A stretch of 64,000 nt of DNA from Paludibacter propionicigenes WB4 (GCF_000183135.1 NC_014734.1:930001-994000); one strand, 5' to 3'; counted from the stretch's first letter, positions 34,135 through 43,995 are shown. Notes: a model not told the origin generated them from the letters alone. Translations and numbers: made by a program.

Positions 34135-34166
34135 CAAAGATAGCTTTATTTATCCAGACTACCAAA
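34135..34166 (-). promoter_or_regulatory. Promoter of the tRNA-Tyr/tRNA-Gly unit
   Basis: On the minus strand, TTTG (34166-34163), a 20-base spacer and TATCTTTG (34142-34135) lie 21 bases before the tRNA-Tyr 5' end. It overlaps the 3' end of ribH. Confidence 0.7.
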
Positions 34167-34683
34167 CAATATTGGCCATTTTTATGGCTGTTATTGCGGC
34201 TTCCACGCCTTTATTTCCATGTACACCACCTGCCCTGTCAAGTGCCTGTTGTAAGGTATTGGTAGTTAGTACACCAAAGATTACAGGACATCCATCGGTA
34301 CGTGTATTCAGGTTAGAAATGCCATACGTCACCCCCTGACAAACATAATCAAAGTGTGGAGTATCTCCCTGAATTACGCAACCCAACACAATAACGGCCG
34401 AGTACTTATGTACTTTTATACCATCTATCAAGCAATAATAATCATCGAGCAATTGCTTTGCAGCAAAAGTCAATTCAAATGTGCCTGGTACATGCACAAT
34501 CTTTATTTGCGAAAGTCTAACCCCATTTTCTACTAATGAGTCAACTGCGCCTTGGAGTAAAGTATGAGTAATCTGAGGATTCCAATCTGCAACAGCAATT
34601 GCATATTGCTGTTCCGATACTTTCTTTTTATCGGGCATTAAATCGGGATTGTATTCTGATAAATTTTGATATTGGGTTGCCAT
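34159..34683 (-). CDS. ribH: 6,7-dimethyl-8-ribityllumazine synthase
   Basis: This 174-residue protein is a lumazine synthase: 'IAVADWNPQITHTLLQGA', 'VHVPGTFELTFAAKQL', 'VIVLGCVIQGDTPHFDYVCQGVTYGI', 'PVIFGVLTTNTLQQALDRAGG.HGNKGVEAA'. The catalytic His is in 'GDTPHFDY'. The enzyme performs the penultimate step of riboflavin synthesis and assembles into 60-mer or pentameric shells. The N-terminal 25 residues extend beyond the core. A terminator at 34709-34740 separates it from the TPR gene upstream. Confidence 0.95.
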   Translation of the reverse strand: MATQYQNLSEYNPDLMPDKKKVSEQQYAIAVADWNPQITHTLLQGAVDSLVENGVRLSQIKIVHVPGTFELTFAAKQLLDDYYCLIDGIKVHKYSAVIVLGCVIQGDTPHFDYVCQGVTYGISNLNTRTDGCPVIFGVLTTNTLQQALDRAGGVHGNKGVEAAITAIKMANIVW

Positions 34684-34708
34684 CTTATTGAGTCTTATTA
34701 TGAATTAA

Positions 34709-34740
34709 AAAAGCTACTTCATCTAACTGAAGCAGCTTTT
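34709..34740 (-). terminator. Terminator of the TPR gene
   Basis: 13-base arms (34709-34721 with 34728-34740), one mismatch, 6-base loop, and a TTTTTT tail on the minus strand. Confidence 0.8.
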
Positions 34741-34765
34741 CTTTATGATTGGTTGTTTCAAAAAC

Positions 34766-35443
34766 TTATTTTTGAACTCGCGCCAGATATTTATCAATAT
34801 CAGCTGCTTCAGCACTTTTTGGATATTTTTCCTTTATTGTAGTGTATGCTTTCTCTGCTTTCTCCGGTTGATTAAGCGATTCATAAACCAACCCTGCTTT
34901 TTTCAAAAATACCGGACTTATAACTGCATTATCCTTATCGGCAGCTTTTTCAAAATAACCGATAGCTTTGGTTTTATCACCTAATTCAACATAACAATCG
35001 CCTGTCAGACCAATTACAGAAGCACTGAAATACTCATCTTTTCCGTCGAACTGAGAAAGATATTTAATTGCTTTTTCATACTGTCCCAATCTGTAATAGC
35101 AAATACCTGCATAAGCGGCTGCCAGTTTACCTGAGCTTGTAATACTATATTCTGAAGAAATTTCTTTAAACCCAATCGATTCTACACCATTACCTTCGAC
35201 TGCCAAACGGAAAGAATCTTTAGCAAAAAAGTTTTGTGACTTATACATCTCATTTTCTGCTGTAACTTCACGAGGTTGCAAATAAAAGTTGCGGAACGCC
35301 AAAATCACTAACACAACCAACACGATAGCACCAACTCCCATCAAAATCTGCTTTTGATATTTTTCAATAAACGCTTCGGTAGAATTTAATGCATGTTCAA
35401 CATTTACTAGTTCGTCGTGCTTTTTTTCCTCTTTCTTCGACAT
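34766..35443 (-). CDS. Membrane-anchored tetratricopeptide-repeat protein
   Basis: This 225-residue protein has a short cytosolic N-terminus, one transmembrane helix (about 33-52, 'ILMGVGAIVLVVLVILAF') and then TPR repeats ('AAAYAGICYYRLGQYEKAIKYLSQF', 'GLTGDCYVELGDKTKAIGYFEKAA', 'LKKAGLVYESLNQPEKAEKAYTTI'). The layout is like YfgM, a periplasmic chaperone-network protein, but function here is not known. A minus-strand TACTTTTG promoter element lies at 35496-35503. Confidence 0.75.
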   Translation of the reverse strand: MSKKEEKKHDELVNVEHALNSTEAFIEKYQKQILMGVGAIVLVVLVILAFRNFYLQPREVTAENEMYKSQNFFAKDSFRLAVEGNGVESIGFKEISSEYSITSSGKLAAAYAGICYYRLGQYEKAIKYLSQFDGKDEYFSASVIGLTGDCYVELGDKTKAIGYFEKAADKDNAVISPVFLKKAGLVYESLNQPEKAEKAYTTIKEKYPKSAEAADIDKYLARVQK

Positions 35444-35660
35444 AAGATTATGATATTAATTGCTTTTTGTTAATTGAATTTTTTATTCAGAGTTGCAAAA
35501 GTAGATATTTTCTTTTAGATAACGAAATTTTAGCTTGAGTTTTTTTATTGGGTGAGACAAATGCAATTTCTAATGATAAAAACAACGGGAAACAATCACA
35601 TTTAACTATAAAAACACTTGCTCATGGATTAATTCAATAAATAATGCCTTATCTTTGTAT

Positions 35661-35851
35661 CAGGTAAAAAAACAACCGCATTGTTCTGAGATTGGAAAAC
35701 TCAACGTTAAAAAATTTAACGAGTAATGTTCGGTTTTTAATGGCGGGCTGCGCCTTCGGGTATCCCATGTGGACGGCAGATTACAACGAAAACTAACATC
35801 TCAAATCCTATTTATAGGAGTTTTCTCAACTAATGGCAATGCGGCTTTTTT
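35661..35851 (+). ncRNA. Candidate 6S-like structured RNA
   Basis: A TATCTTTG promoter element (35650-35657) precedes about 190 bases without a convincing gene. The ends pair: CCGCATTG (35676-35683) with CAATGCGG (35837-35844), followed by CTTTTTT. An internal bubble follows, then GAAAACTC (35695-35702) pairs with GAGTTTTC (35818-35825). A hairpin CGTTAAA/TTTAACG lies at 35705-35721, and there is a GC-rich apical part (35743-35778). A closing stem, central bubble and apical stem ending at a U run is the 6S RNA layout. Identity is inferred from structure only. Confidence 0.5.
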
Positions 35852-35899
35852 CATCTACCTCGTTGAACAACTCCTACTTTCCTCAAACATCTCTGACCA

Positions 35900-38800
35900 T
35901 CAAGAGAAAGGTACAATCTCCGACAAAACCTCAAATGCCTTTTCTACCGTTTTCACCTCTGAAAACACAACCGAGCGTCTCTGATTCTGCTCTCTGAGCT
36001 GACATTTCCGAGGATGCGATGTCATATACTGCAATAAACGTCCAAATGGTTCGGATTGATAATAAACCGATTGAGGATTTGAGACAAGGAAAGCAGTCAT
36101 TCGTTCATTTTTCAACACCAGTTTCTCTATCCCTAAGCGCATAGCCAACCAACGCAATCGAACGACCAGGATAAGACTCTGTCCTTCAGTCGGTATTTTC
36201 CCAAATCGGTCAACCAAACGCTTTTCAAACTCAAGTAGCTCATCTTCACTATCGATATTATCCAGCTCCCGGTATAAACTTATACGTTCAGAAACATTCT
36301 CAATATACTCACCTGAAAACATCACCTCCAAATCGGAATCGATCTGACAATCATTAACAAAAGCTGTAGAGCTTGCATTCTCCTTACGTTCATCAGCATA
36401 CAAATCGGCAAATTCTTCATCTTTCAATTCATGAACTGCTTCGTTCAGAATTTTCTGATAGGTCTCATAACCCAAATCAGCTATAAATCCACTTTGTTCG
36501 GCTCCCAGCATATTTCCCGCTCCGCGAATGTCTAAATCCTGCATAGCTATATTGAACCCGCTTCCAAGTTCTGCAAAAGTTTCCAAAGCCTGTAGACGTC
36601 GTCTTGCTTCCGGAGTCAACAAGCTTAATTCCGGAGCCAACAGATAGCAGAAAGCTTTTCGGTTGCTTCTCCCTACCCTGCCCCGCAACTGATGCAGATC
36701 GCTCAACCCGAAGTTGTGTGCACTGTTTATAATAATGGTATTGGCATTTGAAATATCAATTCCAGATTCAATAATGGTAGTTGCAACCAGCACATCGTAC
36801 TCATAATCTATAAAATCAACAATTATTTCTTCCAGCTTGTCGGCAGGCATTTGCCCATGACCAACCGCCACACGACAGCCCGGCACCAGCCTACGGATCA
36901 TCGCCTCGATATTATAAATATTCTGAATACGATTATTGACAAAAAATACCTGTCCATTCCTGTTCATCTCCAACTGAATAGCTTCACGTATGACATCCTC
37001 GTCAAACACATGTACTTCTGTTTGCACAGGATAACGATTAGGAGGAGGAGTATTTATAATGGATAAATCGCGTGCTCCCATCAATGAAAATTGTAGCGTA
37101 CGGGGAATAGGAGTAGCTGTCATGGTAAGTGTATCCACATTTACTTTCATTTCTTTTAGTTTTTCCTTTACAGACACACCAAACTTTTGTTCCTCATCTA
37201 TTATCAAAAGACCCAGATCATTGAATTTTACACTTTTGCCTACCAACTTATGTGTACCAATAACGATATCAACGTCGCCTTTTTCCAATCTGTCCAACAC
37301 TTCCTTGGTTTGTTTTGCTGTACGGGCCCGACTGAGATACTCTATAGAACACGGAAAATCTTTCAGACGATCTTTAAACGTATTGTAATGCTGCAAAGCG
37401 AGCACAGTGGTAGGAACAAGTACTGCAACCTGCTTGCTGTCTGTAACAGCCTTAAAAGCTGCCCGAATGGCCACTTCGGTTTTGCCAAAGCCCACATCGC
37501 CGCAAACAAGTCTGTCCATGGGTAATGTCGATTCCATGTCTTTTTTTACATCTGCGGTAGATTTTATCTGATCTGGCGTATCTTCATATATAAAAGAAGC
37601 TTCCAGCTCTTGCTGCAAGTAACTGTCCGGCGAAAACTGAAATCCCTGCTCCGCTTTTCGTTTGGCATACAACTTAATAAGCTCACGCGCTATATCTTTT
37701 ACTTTCGACTTGGTGCGCTCTTTCAGGCGCTCCCAGGCTCCTGAACCAAGTTTATTGATGCGTGGCGATTCACCTTCTTTTCCCTTGTATTTCGAGATAC
37801 GGTGAAGCGCATGGATACTTACAAAAATAATATCATCGTCCTTGTAAACGAGTTTTACCATTTCCTGCATTTTCCCATTCACGTTAGTCTTTATCAATCC
37901 TCCGAATGTACCTACACCATGGTCAACGTGCACCATGTAATCACCAATTTGAAACTGATTCAACTCCTTAAGAGTCATAACAACTTTTCCAAGTCTAGTT
38001 TTATCCGTTTTGAGCTGGAACTTATGGAAGCGGTCAAAAATCTGATGATCTGTATAACACAATAAGGATAAATCATGATCGACGAATCCTTCGTGCAAGG
38101 TATTTTTTATCGGTTGAAATGGTATTACATCTCCTCTGTCCGCAAAAATGGCAGCTATACGATCAGTTTGTTTAACACTATCGCTAAGAATGTAAAGCTT
38201 GTACCCTTCGTTTAGTTTTTGTTTTAAATTATCAGAGACTAAATCAAAGTTCTTATGAAAAATAGGTTGTGGTGAAGTATTAAACCCGATTACTGATTTA
38301 TGCTGGAAATATGCTTTATCGTTCCACTCTATAATTCTAAAATCCTGAACCTGTTCTACAAATTGTTCGCCGGTAATCTGAATCTGCAATAAATTTGAAG
38401 TTTTTTGCCCTGTTTCATTAGCTTTAACCAACGCTTCGTTATACAACAGGTTAATCCTTTCCCGAACAAAGGCCGCATTCGCAAAACTAAACCAGGTTAG
38501 TTTAGGAACAAATTCAAAAAAAGATACGTGTGGAGACTCCGTATCACTTTGTAAATCAGGAATTATTATTATCTCTGATTTCTTCTCTTGCGATAGCTGA
38601 GTTTCTATATCAAAAACCCGAATGGTCTCAATTTCGTCTCCGAAGAAATCACAGCGGTAAGGCAATTCGTTGGCATACGAGAAAATATCAACAATACTAC
38701 CCCGAACGGAAAACTGACCCGGTTCATAAACAAAATCAACCCGCTCAAATCCGTATTCAATCAGCATTTCCACTACGAAATTCAGGCTGAGACCTTCGCC

Positions 38801-39241
38801 TGTGTGCATTCGCAACATACGGGTCTGCATACTCCCGGCCGATACCACCTTTTGCATCAACGATTCGGGATAGGTAACAACCACAATTGGTGAGGAGGTA
38901 TTCGCAAGCCGATTCAAAACTTCAGTTCGAAGAATTTCATTTGCTGCATCCAGTTGAGAGAGCTTAATTGCTCGCTTATAGGAAGACGGAAAGAAAAACA
39001 CTTCTTCGGTTGAAAGAATTTGCTTCAAATCATTGTAAAGATATGCGGCATCGTCAGCATCGTTCATCACCAAAATCTGTGTATTACTATGAGCTTTGAA
39101 AAGCGATGCGGCCACTAAAGCGCACGATGATCCGCTCAAACCAGAAATTTTTATATTCTGTTCGGATGAAGAAGCCCAACTTACAAGTTCTTTTACCTGT
39201 GGATGTTGAGCATAAAGTTGTTGAAAATCAGAAAGAGTCAA
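35900..39241 (-). CDS. mfd: Transcription-repair coupling factor
   Basis: This 1113-residue, full-length Mfd has an N-terminal UvrB-like region and an RNA-polymerase interaction domain with 'GDYMVHVDHGVGTFGGLI'. The RecG-type translocase has Walker A 'GDVGFGKTEVAIRAAF', 'IIDEEQKFGV', 'LTMTATPIPRTLQ' and 'RGRVGRSNR', and the C-terminal domain follows. It removes stalled RNA polymerase at DNA damage and recruits UvrA. The reading frame opens with TTG (39241-39239), with no upstream ATG in frame. An octad-repeat array lies just upstream. Confidence 0.96.
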   Translation of the reverse strand: MTLSDFQQLYAQHPQVKELVSWASSSEQNIKISGLSGSSCALVAASLFKAHSNTQILVMNDADDAAYLYNDLKQILSTEEVFFFPSSYKRAIKLSQLDAANEILRTEVLNRLANTSSPIVVVTYPESLMQKVVSAGSMQTRMLRMHTGEGLSLNFVVEMLIEYGFERVDFVYEPGQFSVRGSIVDIFSYANELPYRCDFFGDEIETIRVFDIETQLSQEKKSEIIIIPDLQSDTESPHVSFFEFVPKLTWFSFANAAFVRERINLLYNEALVKANETGQKTSNLLQIQITGEQFVEQVQDFRIIEWNDKAYFQHKSVIGFNTSPQPIFHKNFDLVSDNLKQKLNEGYKLYILSDSVKQTDRIAAIFADRGDVIPFQPIKNTLHEGFVDHDLSLLCYTDHQIFDRFHKFQLKTDKTRLGKVVMTLKELNQFQIGDYMVHVDHGVGTFGGLIKTNVNGKMQEMVKLVYKDDDIIFVSIHALHRISKYKGKEGESPRINKLGSGAWERLKERTKSKVKDIARELIKLYAKRKAEQGFQFSPDSYLQQELEASFIYEDTPDQIKSTADVKKDMESTLPMDRLVCGDVGFGKTEVAIRAAFKAVTDSKQVAVLVPTTVLALQHYNTFKDRLKDFPCSIEYLSRARTAKQTKEVLDRLEKGDVDIVIGTHKLVGKSVKFNDLGLLIIDEEQKFGVSVKEKLKEMKVNVDTLTMTATPIPRTLQFSLMGARDLSIINTPPPNRYPVQTEVHVFDEDVIREAIQLEMNRNGQVFFVNNRIQNIYNIEAMIRRLVPGCRVAVGHGQMPADKLEEIIVDFIDYEYDVLVATTIIESGIDISNANTIIINSAHNFGLSDLHQLRGRVGRSNRKAFCYLLAPELSLLTPEARRRLQALETFAELGSGFNIAMQDLDIRGAGNMLGAEQSGFIADLGYETYQKILNEAVHELKDEEFADLYADERKENASSTAFVNDCQIDSDLEVMFSGEYIENVSERISLYRELDNIDSEDELLEFEKRLVDRFGKIPTEGQSLILVVRLRWLAMRLGIEKLVLKNERMTAFLVSNPQSVYYQSEPFGRLLQYMTSHPRKCQLREQNQRRSVVFSEVKTVEKAFEVLSEIVPFS

Positions 39242-39263
39242 TGGTTGATTATATATTGGTTAA

Positions 39264-39410
39264 TTGGTTGATTAGTTGATTAGTTGATTGGTTAGTTTGA
39301 ACTAAATCATTCTACATGTTGATCAATTTCACCCTAACAGCTAAATCAGCGAATGACTTAACAATACAACAAGCGAACACCCCAATCAACTAATCAACTA
39401 ATCAACCAAT
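39264..39410. repeat. 28-bp inverted repeat made of octads, mfd-guaD gap
   Basis: The arm at 39264-39291 (units of TTGATTAG/TTGATTGG) is exactly complementary to 39383-39410, with 91 bases between. It fills the space between the guaD stop and the mfd start (both minus strand), ending 22 bases before the mfd start codon. Confidence 0.8.
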
Positions 39411-39881
39411 TCAATAGTCTATCTTATCCGTAGTATTTACCCAACTTTCAAAAGCTTTAATAGCTTCATCGGGCAACAACTGTACACTTTGTAAACGTCG
39501 GTTCTCAGGTTTCAATTCAATTTCATCATAAATAAACGAATCATCAAAACCTATGTTTTTAGCGTCTGCTTTGGTGTTTCCATAGTACATTTTATCCAAA
39601 TGCGCCCAATATACCGCCCCTAAACACATAGGGCAAGGTTCGCACGATGTATATATCTCACAACCGGACAAATCAAATGTTCCTAACTTTTTAGCCGCTT
39701 TGCGAATAGCATTTACTTCCGCGTGAGCTGTTGGATCTGTATTAGCCGTAACCCGGTTCGCCCCGGTAGCTATTATTTTCCCCTCTTTTACAATCACTGC
39801 AGCAAATGGGCCTCCTCCATTTTCAATATTTTTCAAAGACAAAGCTATGGCTTTGCGCATAAACTTTTTATTACTATCCAT
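39411..39881 (-). CDS. guaD: Guanine deaminase (CDA fold)
   Basis: This 156-residue zinc deaminase has 'TAHAEVNAIRKA' (His53, Glu55) and 'TSCEPCPMCLGAVYWA' (zinc Cys83, Cys86). The segments 'GGPFAAVIVKEGKIIATGANRVTANTDPTAHAEV' and 'GFDDSFIYDEI' follow the Bacillus subtilis GuaD pattern closely, rather than TadA. It converts guanine to xanthine and ammonia. A minus-strand TATCTTTG promoter element lies at 39915-39922. The 523-bp region to the next gene holds only the promoter region at 40204-40275. Confidence 0.88.
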   Translation of the reverse strand: MDSNKKFMRKAIALSLKNIENGGGPFAAVIVKEGKIIATGANRVTANTDPTAHAEVNAIRKAAKKLGTFDLSGCEIYTSCEPCPMCLGAVYWAHLDKMYYGNTKADAKNIGFDDSFIYDEIELKPENRRLQSVQLLPDEAIKAFESWVNTTDKIDY

Positions 39882-40203
39882 ATATCGTTAACAAAACCTT
39901 TAAAAATCGAATTACAAAGATAGTATTTTTTAAATTGAAACTGAACTTTCAGATAAAATAGCTATTTCCATTGATTGTTATTATTTTCACAATAATGATT
40001 GCATAAAGCTAGCATTATTTCGGAAATTCAGAATTTAAGTAAGACAGACGAAAGATTAACTATATATTTCAACACTTCTAGCAAATATCAAATAACAAGT
40101 AAAATTGCGTTATAAGCACATACTTCGTACCATTTTATTTGGTATTCATTTCAATTTGTAACTTTTTCAACTAATACGAATTGCTAAAACATAAACTCTC
40201 CGA

Positions 40204-40275
40204 TTTTTTGTAATAAATTGTTGATAAATATTCATATTGATCAAACAGTTATTAACACAGAAAGTCTTATATTTG
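40204..40275 (+). promoter_or_regulatory. Promoter region of Oar-like receptor 1, with shared upstream block
   Basis: A TATATTTG -7 element lies at 40268-40275. The upstream block TTTTTTGTAA...TGATAAATATTCATAT (40204-40237) recurs at 43925-43957 before the paralogous receptor gene, at a similar distance from its -7 element. This suggests a shared regulator or a duplicated promoter. Confidence 0.5.
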
Positions 40276-40404
40276 CAGAAATCGCTAAAAAAACTAAAAC
40301 TACGTTTAATTAATTCAACGACAATACTATTAGTTTAAGATAATACAAAGGACAAAATAAATATTTGAATTAGGAATTTAGTAATAACAAAAAAAACTAT
40401 CTTT

Positions 40405-43400
40405 ATGATTAAACAATTAAAATTCTTAGTGCTATCATTATTGCTTTTCTCGGCAACTATGAACGCACAAGTAACCACTTCCGGAATAAGCGGAAAAGTA
40501 ACATCAAATGGAGAACCAATTTTTGGAGTATCAATAATTGCGACACACACTCCATCAGGGACTACCTACAGATCAATAACAAACATTGATGGACGTTATG
40601 ATATCACGGGTATGCGTGTTGGAGGTCCATATACAGTAAAAGTTTCTTTTATTGGTTATTCAAAAGAGACTATTTCCGGAATTCAATTACAGCTCGGAGA
40701 AATATATCCGCTTAGCATTCAATTAAAAGAAGGTTCTAAAGAATTAAGTGAAGTTGTTGTCACAAAACAAAGAACAAAATTCTTAACAGAGAAAACTGGA
40801 GCAAGCACAAACATATCTTCAGAAAATATAGCTTCGATGCCAACTATAAGCAGAAGCGTATCTGATATCGCACGTCTTTCTCCATATGCTTCGGGAATGA
40901 GTTTCGCCGGTAGCGATGGACGGTCGACTAACTTTACTGTTGATGGTGCAAACTTTAATAATAACTTTGGTCTTTCATCAAGTTTACCAGGCGGTGGAAA
41001 TCCTATTTCTTTAGATGCTATTGAAGAAATTCAAGTTGTAGTAACCCCTTATGATGTTCGTCAAACGAACTTTATCGGTGGTGGTATAAATGCAATTACC
41101 AAATCAGGAACAAATACTTTTAAGGGATCTGCTTACACTTTCTTCACAAATCAGAATTTGCGTGGTAATAAAATTGGAGATTATGATTTTGGTTCACGTA
41201 AAGCTTCATCCAAAAAAGTATATGGTCTAACGTTAGGTGGCCCAATTATTAAGAATAAATTATTCTTTTTTGTAAATGCTGAAACAGAAAAGAAACCTGG
41301 ACAAGTAGTTACATGGAGACCGTCTGCAAATGGAATCAGTGATGGAAAAACTCTTTCTCGTGCAAGTATTGCCGACATGGATGCTGTTCACAAGTTTTTA
41401 CTTGATAATTATGGCTATGATGCAGGATCTTATACCGATTACCCGGGTGATGAAAACAATAAGAAATTCTTGGCCAGAATAGACTGGAATATCAATGAGA
41501 AAAACAAATTGAATGTTCGTTATAACTATACTAAGAACATAGCATGGAATCCAACTAACGGAAACTCAACAGATGCTGGATCGAGAAACCAAAACATGGA
41601 TCGTATTTCTCAGTACGGTATGGCATTTTCAAATTCTCTATACTCTATGAACAATATTGTAAAATCGCTATCTGCAGAATTAAACACTCGACTAAATGAA
41701 AAGATGTCAAATCAATTTTTGACAACTTATACTAAGATAGATGATGTTCGTGGGTCTAACTCTGATAAATTCCCTTTTGTAGATATATTAGCCGGACGTG
41801 CTCCAAACGGGAATCCAATTATTGAGCCATACATTTCTGCAGGTTACGAACTATTTACTTGGAACAATGGAGTTCACAATAAAAATCTGACTTTTACTGA
41901 CAACTTCACATATTATTTAGATAAACACAAAATAACTGCAGGCTTAAGTTATGAGCACCAAATGGCAAACAACGCATATATGCGTAATGGAACTGCTTAC
42001 TACAGATATGCTAGCTTAAGCGATTTTATCAACAAAGCTGCTCCTATTGATTTTGCTCTTACATATGGTTACGACGGTGAAAGCAATCCTAACGCACAAG
42101 TATCATTTAATCAATATGGTGCATACATTCAAGACGAATGGAACATTAAAGATAATTTAAAAATAACCTACGGTATTCGTGCCGACGAGCTCAAATTTGT
42201 TGACAATATCATTAGAAATAATGCAATTTACAATCTTGATTTTGGAGGTCGAAAAATTGATACTGGTACATGGCCTTCTGCGAAAACCTTATTCTCACCT
42301 CGCCTAGGATTTACTTGGGATGTATTTAATGACAAATCTTTCAAAGTGCGTGGAGGTACAGGTATATTTACGGGAAGACTTCCTTTAGTATTTTTCACTA
42401 ATATGCCTACAAATGCTGGTATGGTGCAAGGAAGCTATAAGGCAACTACAACATATAATACTAACGGTTCAATCAAAACAACAAGTCCTGCATTAGCAAC
42501 TTTAGCAGGAGGTATGATTACCGATGTTGATAAATTAATCGAAAAATTAGGACTCCCTAAAACCATTACTCCTGAAACTGGAGCGCTACCTTCTGAAATA
42601 GCAGGTGTAGATCCAAACTTTAAAATGCCTCAGGTTTGGAAATCATCAATCGCATTAGATTATCAAATACCTGCTTCATTCCCATTATCTGTTACTGTTG
42701 AAGGTATTTACACCAAAACATTGAATGCGGTAATGCTAACAAATTACAATTTGAAAGATCCTGATGCAACTTGGACAAGATTTAGTGGTCCTGACAATAG
42801 ATATATTTATCCTGCCAATTACAAATATTCTACAACTAATCCAAATGCATATGTATTAACAAATACAGATAAGGGTTGGGGAGCAATCGGAAATATTACA
42901 ATCAATGCTACTCCGATTAAGAACTTAAATTTAATGGCAGCCTACACTCACACCGAATCTAAGGAAATTACCGGTATGCCAGGTAGCAATGCCTCATCAG
43001 CATATGGTGGACTTTCTTCGGTAGATGGACCTCAGTTACCAACTCTTCAACGCTCTCAATATGTAACACCAAATAAAATTATTGCATCTTTATCGTATAA
43101 GTTGCCTTATGCAAATAATAGCATGGCTACATCGCTTAATTTGTTCTATTCAGGCTACTCAACTGGAGGTTATAGCTACACATATTCAACTGATATGAAT
43201 GGAGATGGTTGGAAAACAGACTTGATATATATCCCGGCGCGAAGAGGCGACGTTAAGTTCTTAACTCCGGCTGATGAAGATGCATTTTTTGCATATATGG
43301 CTCAAGACAAATACCTAAGTTCACATAAAGGTAAATATGCTGAAGCAAATGCCGCCAGAGCACCCTGGGTTAACAATGTAGATTTGAGATTAACTCAAGA

Positions 43401-43695
43401 CTTCAAATTTAGAGTAGGTGAAAATACAAATACTCTTCAACTTAGTTTTGATGTGTTGAATTTTGGCAATTTATTAAATAGCAAATGGGGTATAGCCCAG
43501 AACATGTCTTCATCTAACAATGGTCAAATCTTAAAATACGAAAGTAAGGATGCTAATAATGTACCAACTTATTCAGTCGTAAAAATTAAAGATCCGGCTG
43601 GTAATATGGTATATCCTACTCAATCTTTTAGTACTGTTTATTCTTATTCTCAAACATGGAGTTTACAAATAGGACTTAAATATATATTTAATTAA
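40405..43695 (+). CDS. Oar-like TonB-dependent receptor (copy 1)
   Basis: This 1096-residue protein has a signal peptide (cleavage near 'MNAQ', about 22), a CarboxypepD_reg-like beta-sandwich (about 27-110, 'ISGKVTSNGEPIFGVSII...GRYDITGMRVGGPYTVKVSF'), a TonB plug ('NFTVDGANFNNNFGLSSSLPGGGNPISLDAIEEIQVVVTPYDVRQ') and a large barrel ending in 'QIGLKYIFN'. Proteins of this OmpA-related/Oar type are outer-membrane receptors of unknown ligand. No SusD partner follows, so it is not a classical SusCD pair. It is paralogous to the next gene. Confidence 0.85.
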   Translation: MIKQLKFLVLSLLLFSATMNAQVTTSGISGKVTSNGEPIFGVSIIATHTPSGTTYRSITNIDGRYDITGMRVGGPYTVKVSFIGYSKETISGIQLQLGEIYPLSIQLKEGSKELSEVVVTKQRTKFLTEKTGASTNISSENIASMPTISRSVSDIARLSPYASGMSFAGSDGRSTNFTVDGANFNNNFGLSSSLPGGGNPISLDAIEEIQVVVTPYDVRQTNFIGGGINAITKSGTNTFKGSAYTFFTNQNLRGNKIGDYDFGSRKASSKKVYGLTLGGPIIKNKLFFFVNAETEKKPGQVVTWRPSANGISDGKTLSRASIADMDAVHKFLLDNYGYDAGSYTDYPGDENNKKFLARIDWNINEKNKLNVRYNYTKNIAWNPTNGNSTDAGSRNQNMDRISQYGMAFSNSLYSMNNIVKSLSAELNTRLNEKMSNQFLTTYTKIDDVRGSNSDKFPFVDILAGRAPNGNPIIEPYISAGYELFTWNNGVHNKNLTFTDNFTYYLDKHKITAGLSYEHQMANNAYMRNGTAYYRYASLSDFINKAAPIDFALTYGYDGESNPNAQVSFNQYGAYIQDEWNIKDNLKITYGIRADELKFVDNIIRNNAIYNLDFGGRKIDTGTWPSAKTLFSPRLGFTWDVFNDKSFKVRGGTGIFTGRLPLVFFTNMPTNAGMVQGSYKATTTYNTNGSIKTTSPALATLAGGMITDVDKLIEKLGLPKTITPETGALPSEIAGVDPNFKMPQVWKSSIALDYQIPASFPLSVTVEGIYTKTLNAVMLTNYNLKDPDATWTRFSGPDNRYIYPANYKYSTTNPNAYVLTNTDKGWGAIGNITINATPIKNLNLMAAYTHTESKEITGMPGSNASSAYGGLSSVDGPQLPTLQRSQYVTPNKIIASLSYKLPYANNSMATSLNLFYSGYSTGGYSYTYSTDMNGDGWKTDLIYIPARRGDVKFLTPADEDAFFAYMAQDKYLSSHKGKYAEANAARAPWVNNVDLRLTQDFKFRVGENTNTLQLSFDVLNFGNLLNSKWGIAQNMSSSNNGQILKYESKDANNVPTYSVVKIKDPAGNMVYPTQSFSTVYSYSQTWSLQIGLKYIFN

Positions 43696-43714
43696 ACAGC
43701 AAAACTATTTCAAT

Positions 43715-43750
43715 AAAAATGGCTATCTCAGGTTTGAGATAGCCATTTTT
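43715..43750 (+). terminator. Terminator of receptor 1
   Basis: A perfect 16-bp stem (43715-43730 with 43735-43750) with GGTT loop and T-rich tail, 19 bp after the stop. Confidence 0.92.
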
Positions 43751-43764
43751 TATTTCATTTTACC

Positions 43765-43875
43765 TTATGCCTTCGGCATCTCAGCGGAATTTGTTTTTCC
43801 ACCTTTGGAAGTTCCAATCCGCTTAAGGATGAAAGTAAAGGTATAATCGTCCACCTCATCAGGAATTTATTTCAT
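43765..43875 (-). pseudogene. Decayed 3' gene fragment, copy 1
   Basis: Read on the minus strand, 43765-43875 encodes about 36 residues containing 'DDYTFTFILKRIGTSKGGK' and a TAA stop, with an upstream in-frame stop and no start codon. A similar fragment at 47363-47536 reads 'DDYTITSILQRIGTSKGGK'. The parent protein is not recognised. Each fragment lies just after a receptor terminator and in the opposite direction. Confidence 0.55.
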
Positions 43876-43924
43876 TCTGGAACCGTAACACTAAGTACAA
43901 ATTGTTTAAGCTGAAAGTTGCTGG

Positions 43925-43995
43925 TTTTTTGTAACAATTACTGATAAATATTCATATCAATGTCACATCTTTAAAATCATAAAACCTTACATTTG
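43925..43995 (+). promoter_or_regulatory. Promoter region of Oar-like receptor 2, with shared upstream block
   Basis: TACATTTG at 43988-43995 is the -7 element. TTTTTTGTAACAATTACTGA (43925-43944) and TAAATATTCATAT after it match the block at 40204-40237. The start codon lies about 50 bases downstream. Confidence 0.5.

Noticed and set aside
33874-34339. Plus-strand frames over the tRNA genes
   Set aside because: They are antisense to two clear tRNAs and to ribH; the protein text is just translated tRNA.
35769-35984. 71-residue plus-strand frame as a gene
   Set aside because: It overlaps the 3' half of the candidate RNA and the end of mfd on the other strand, has no recognisable domain and looks like a chance frame.
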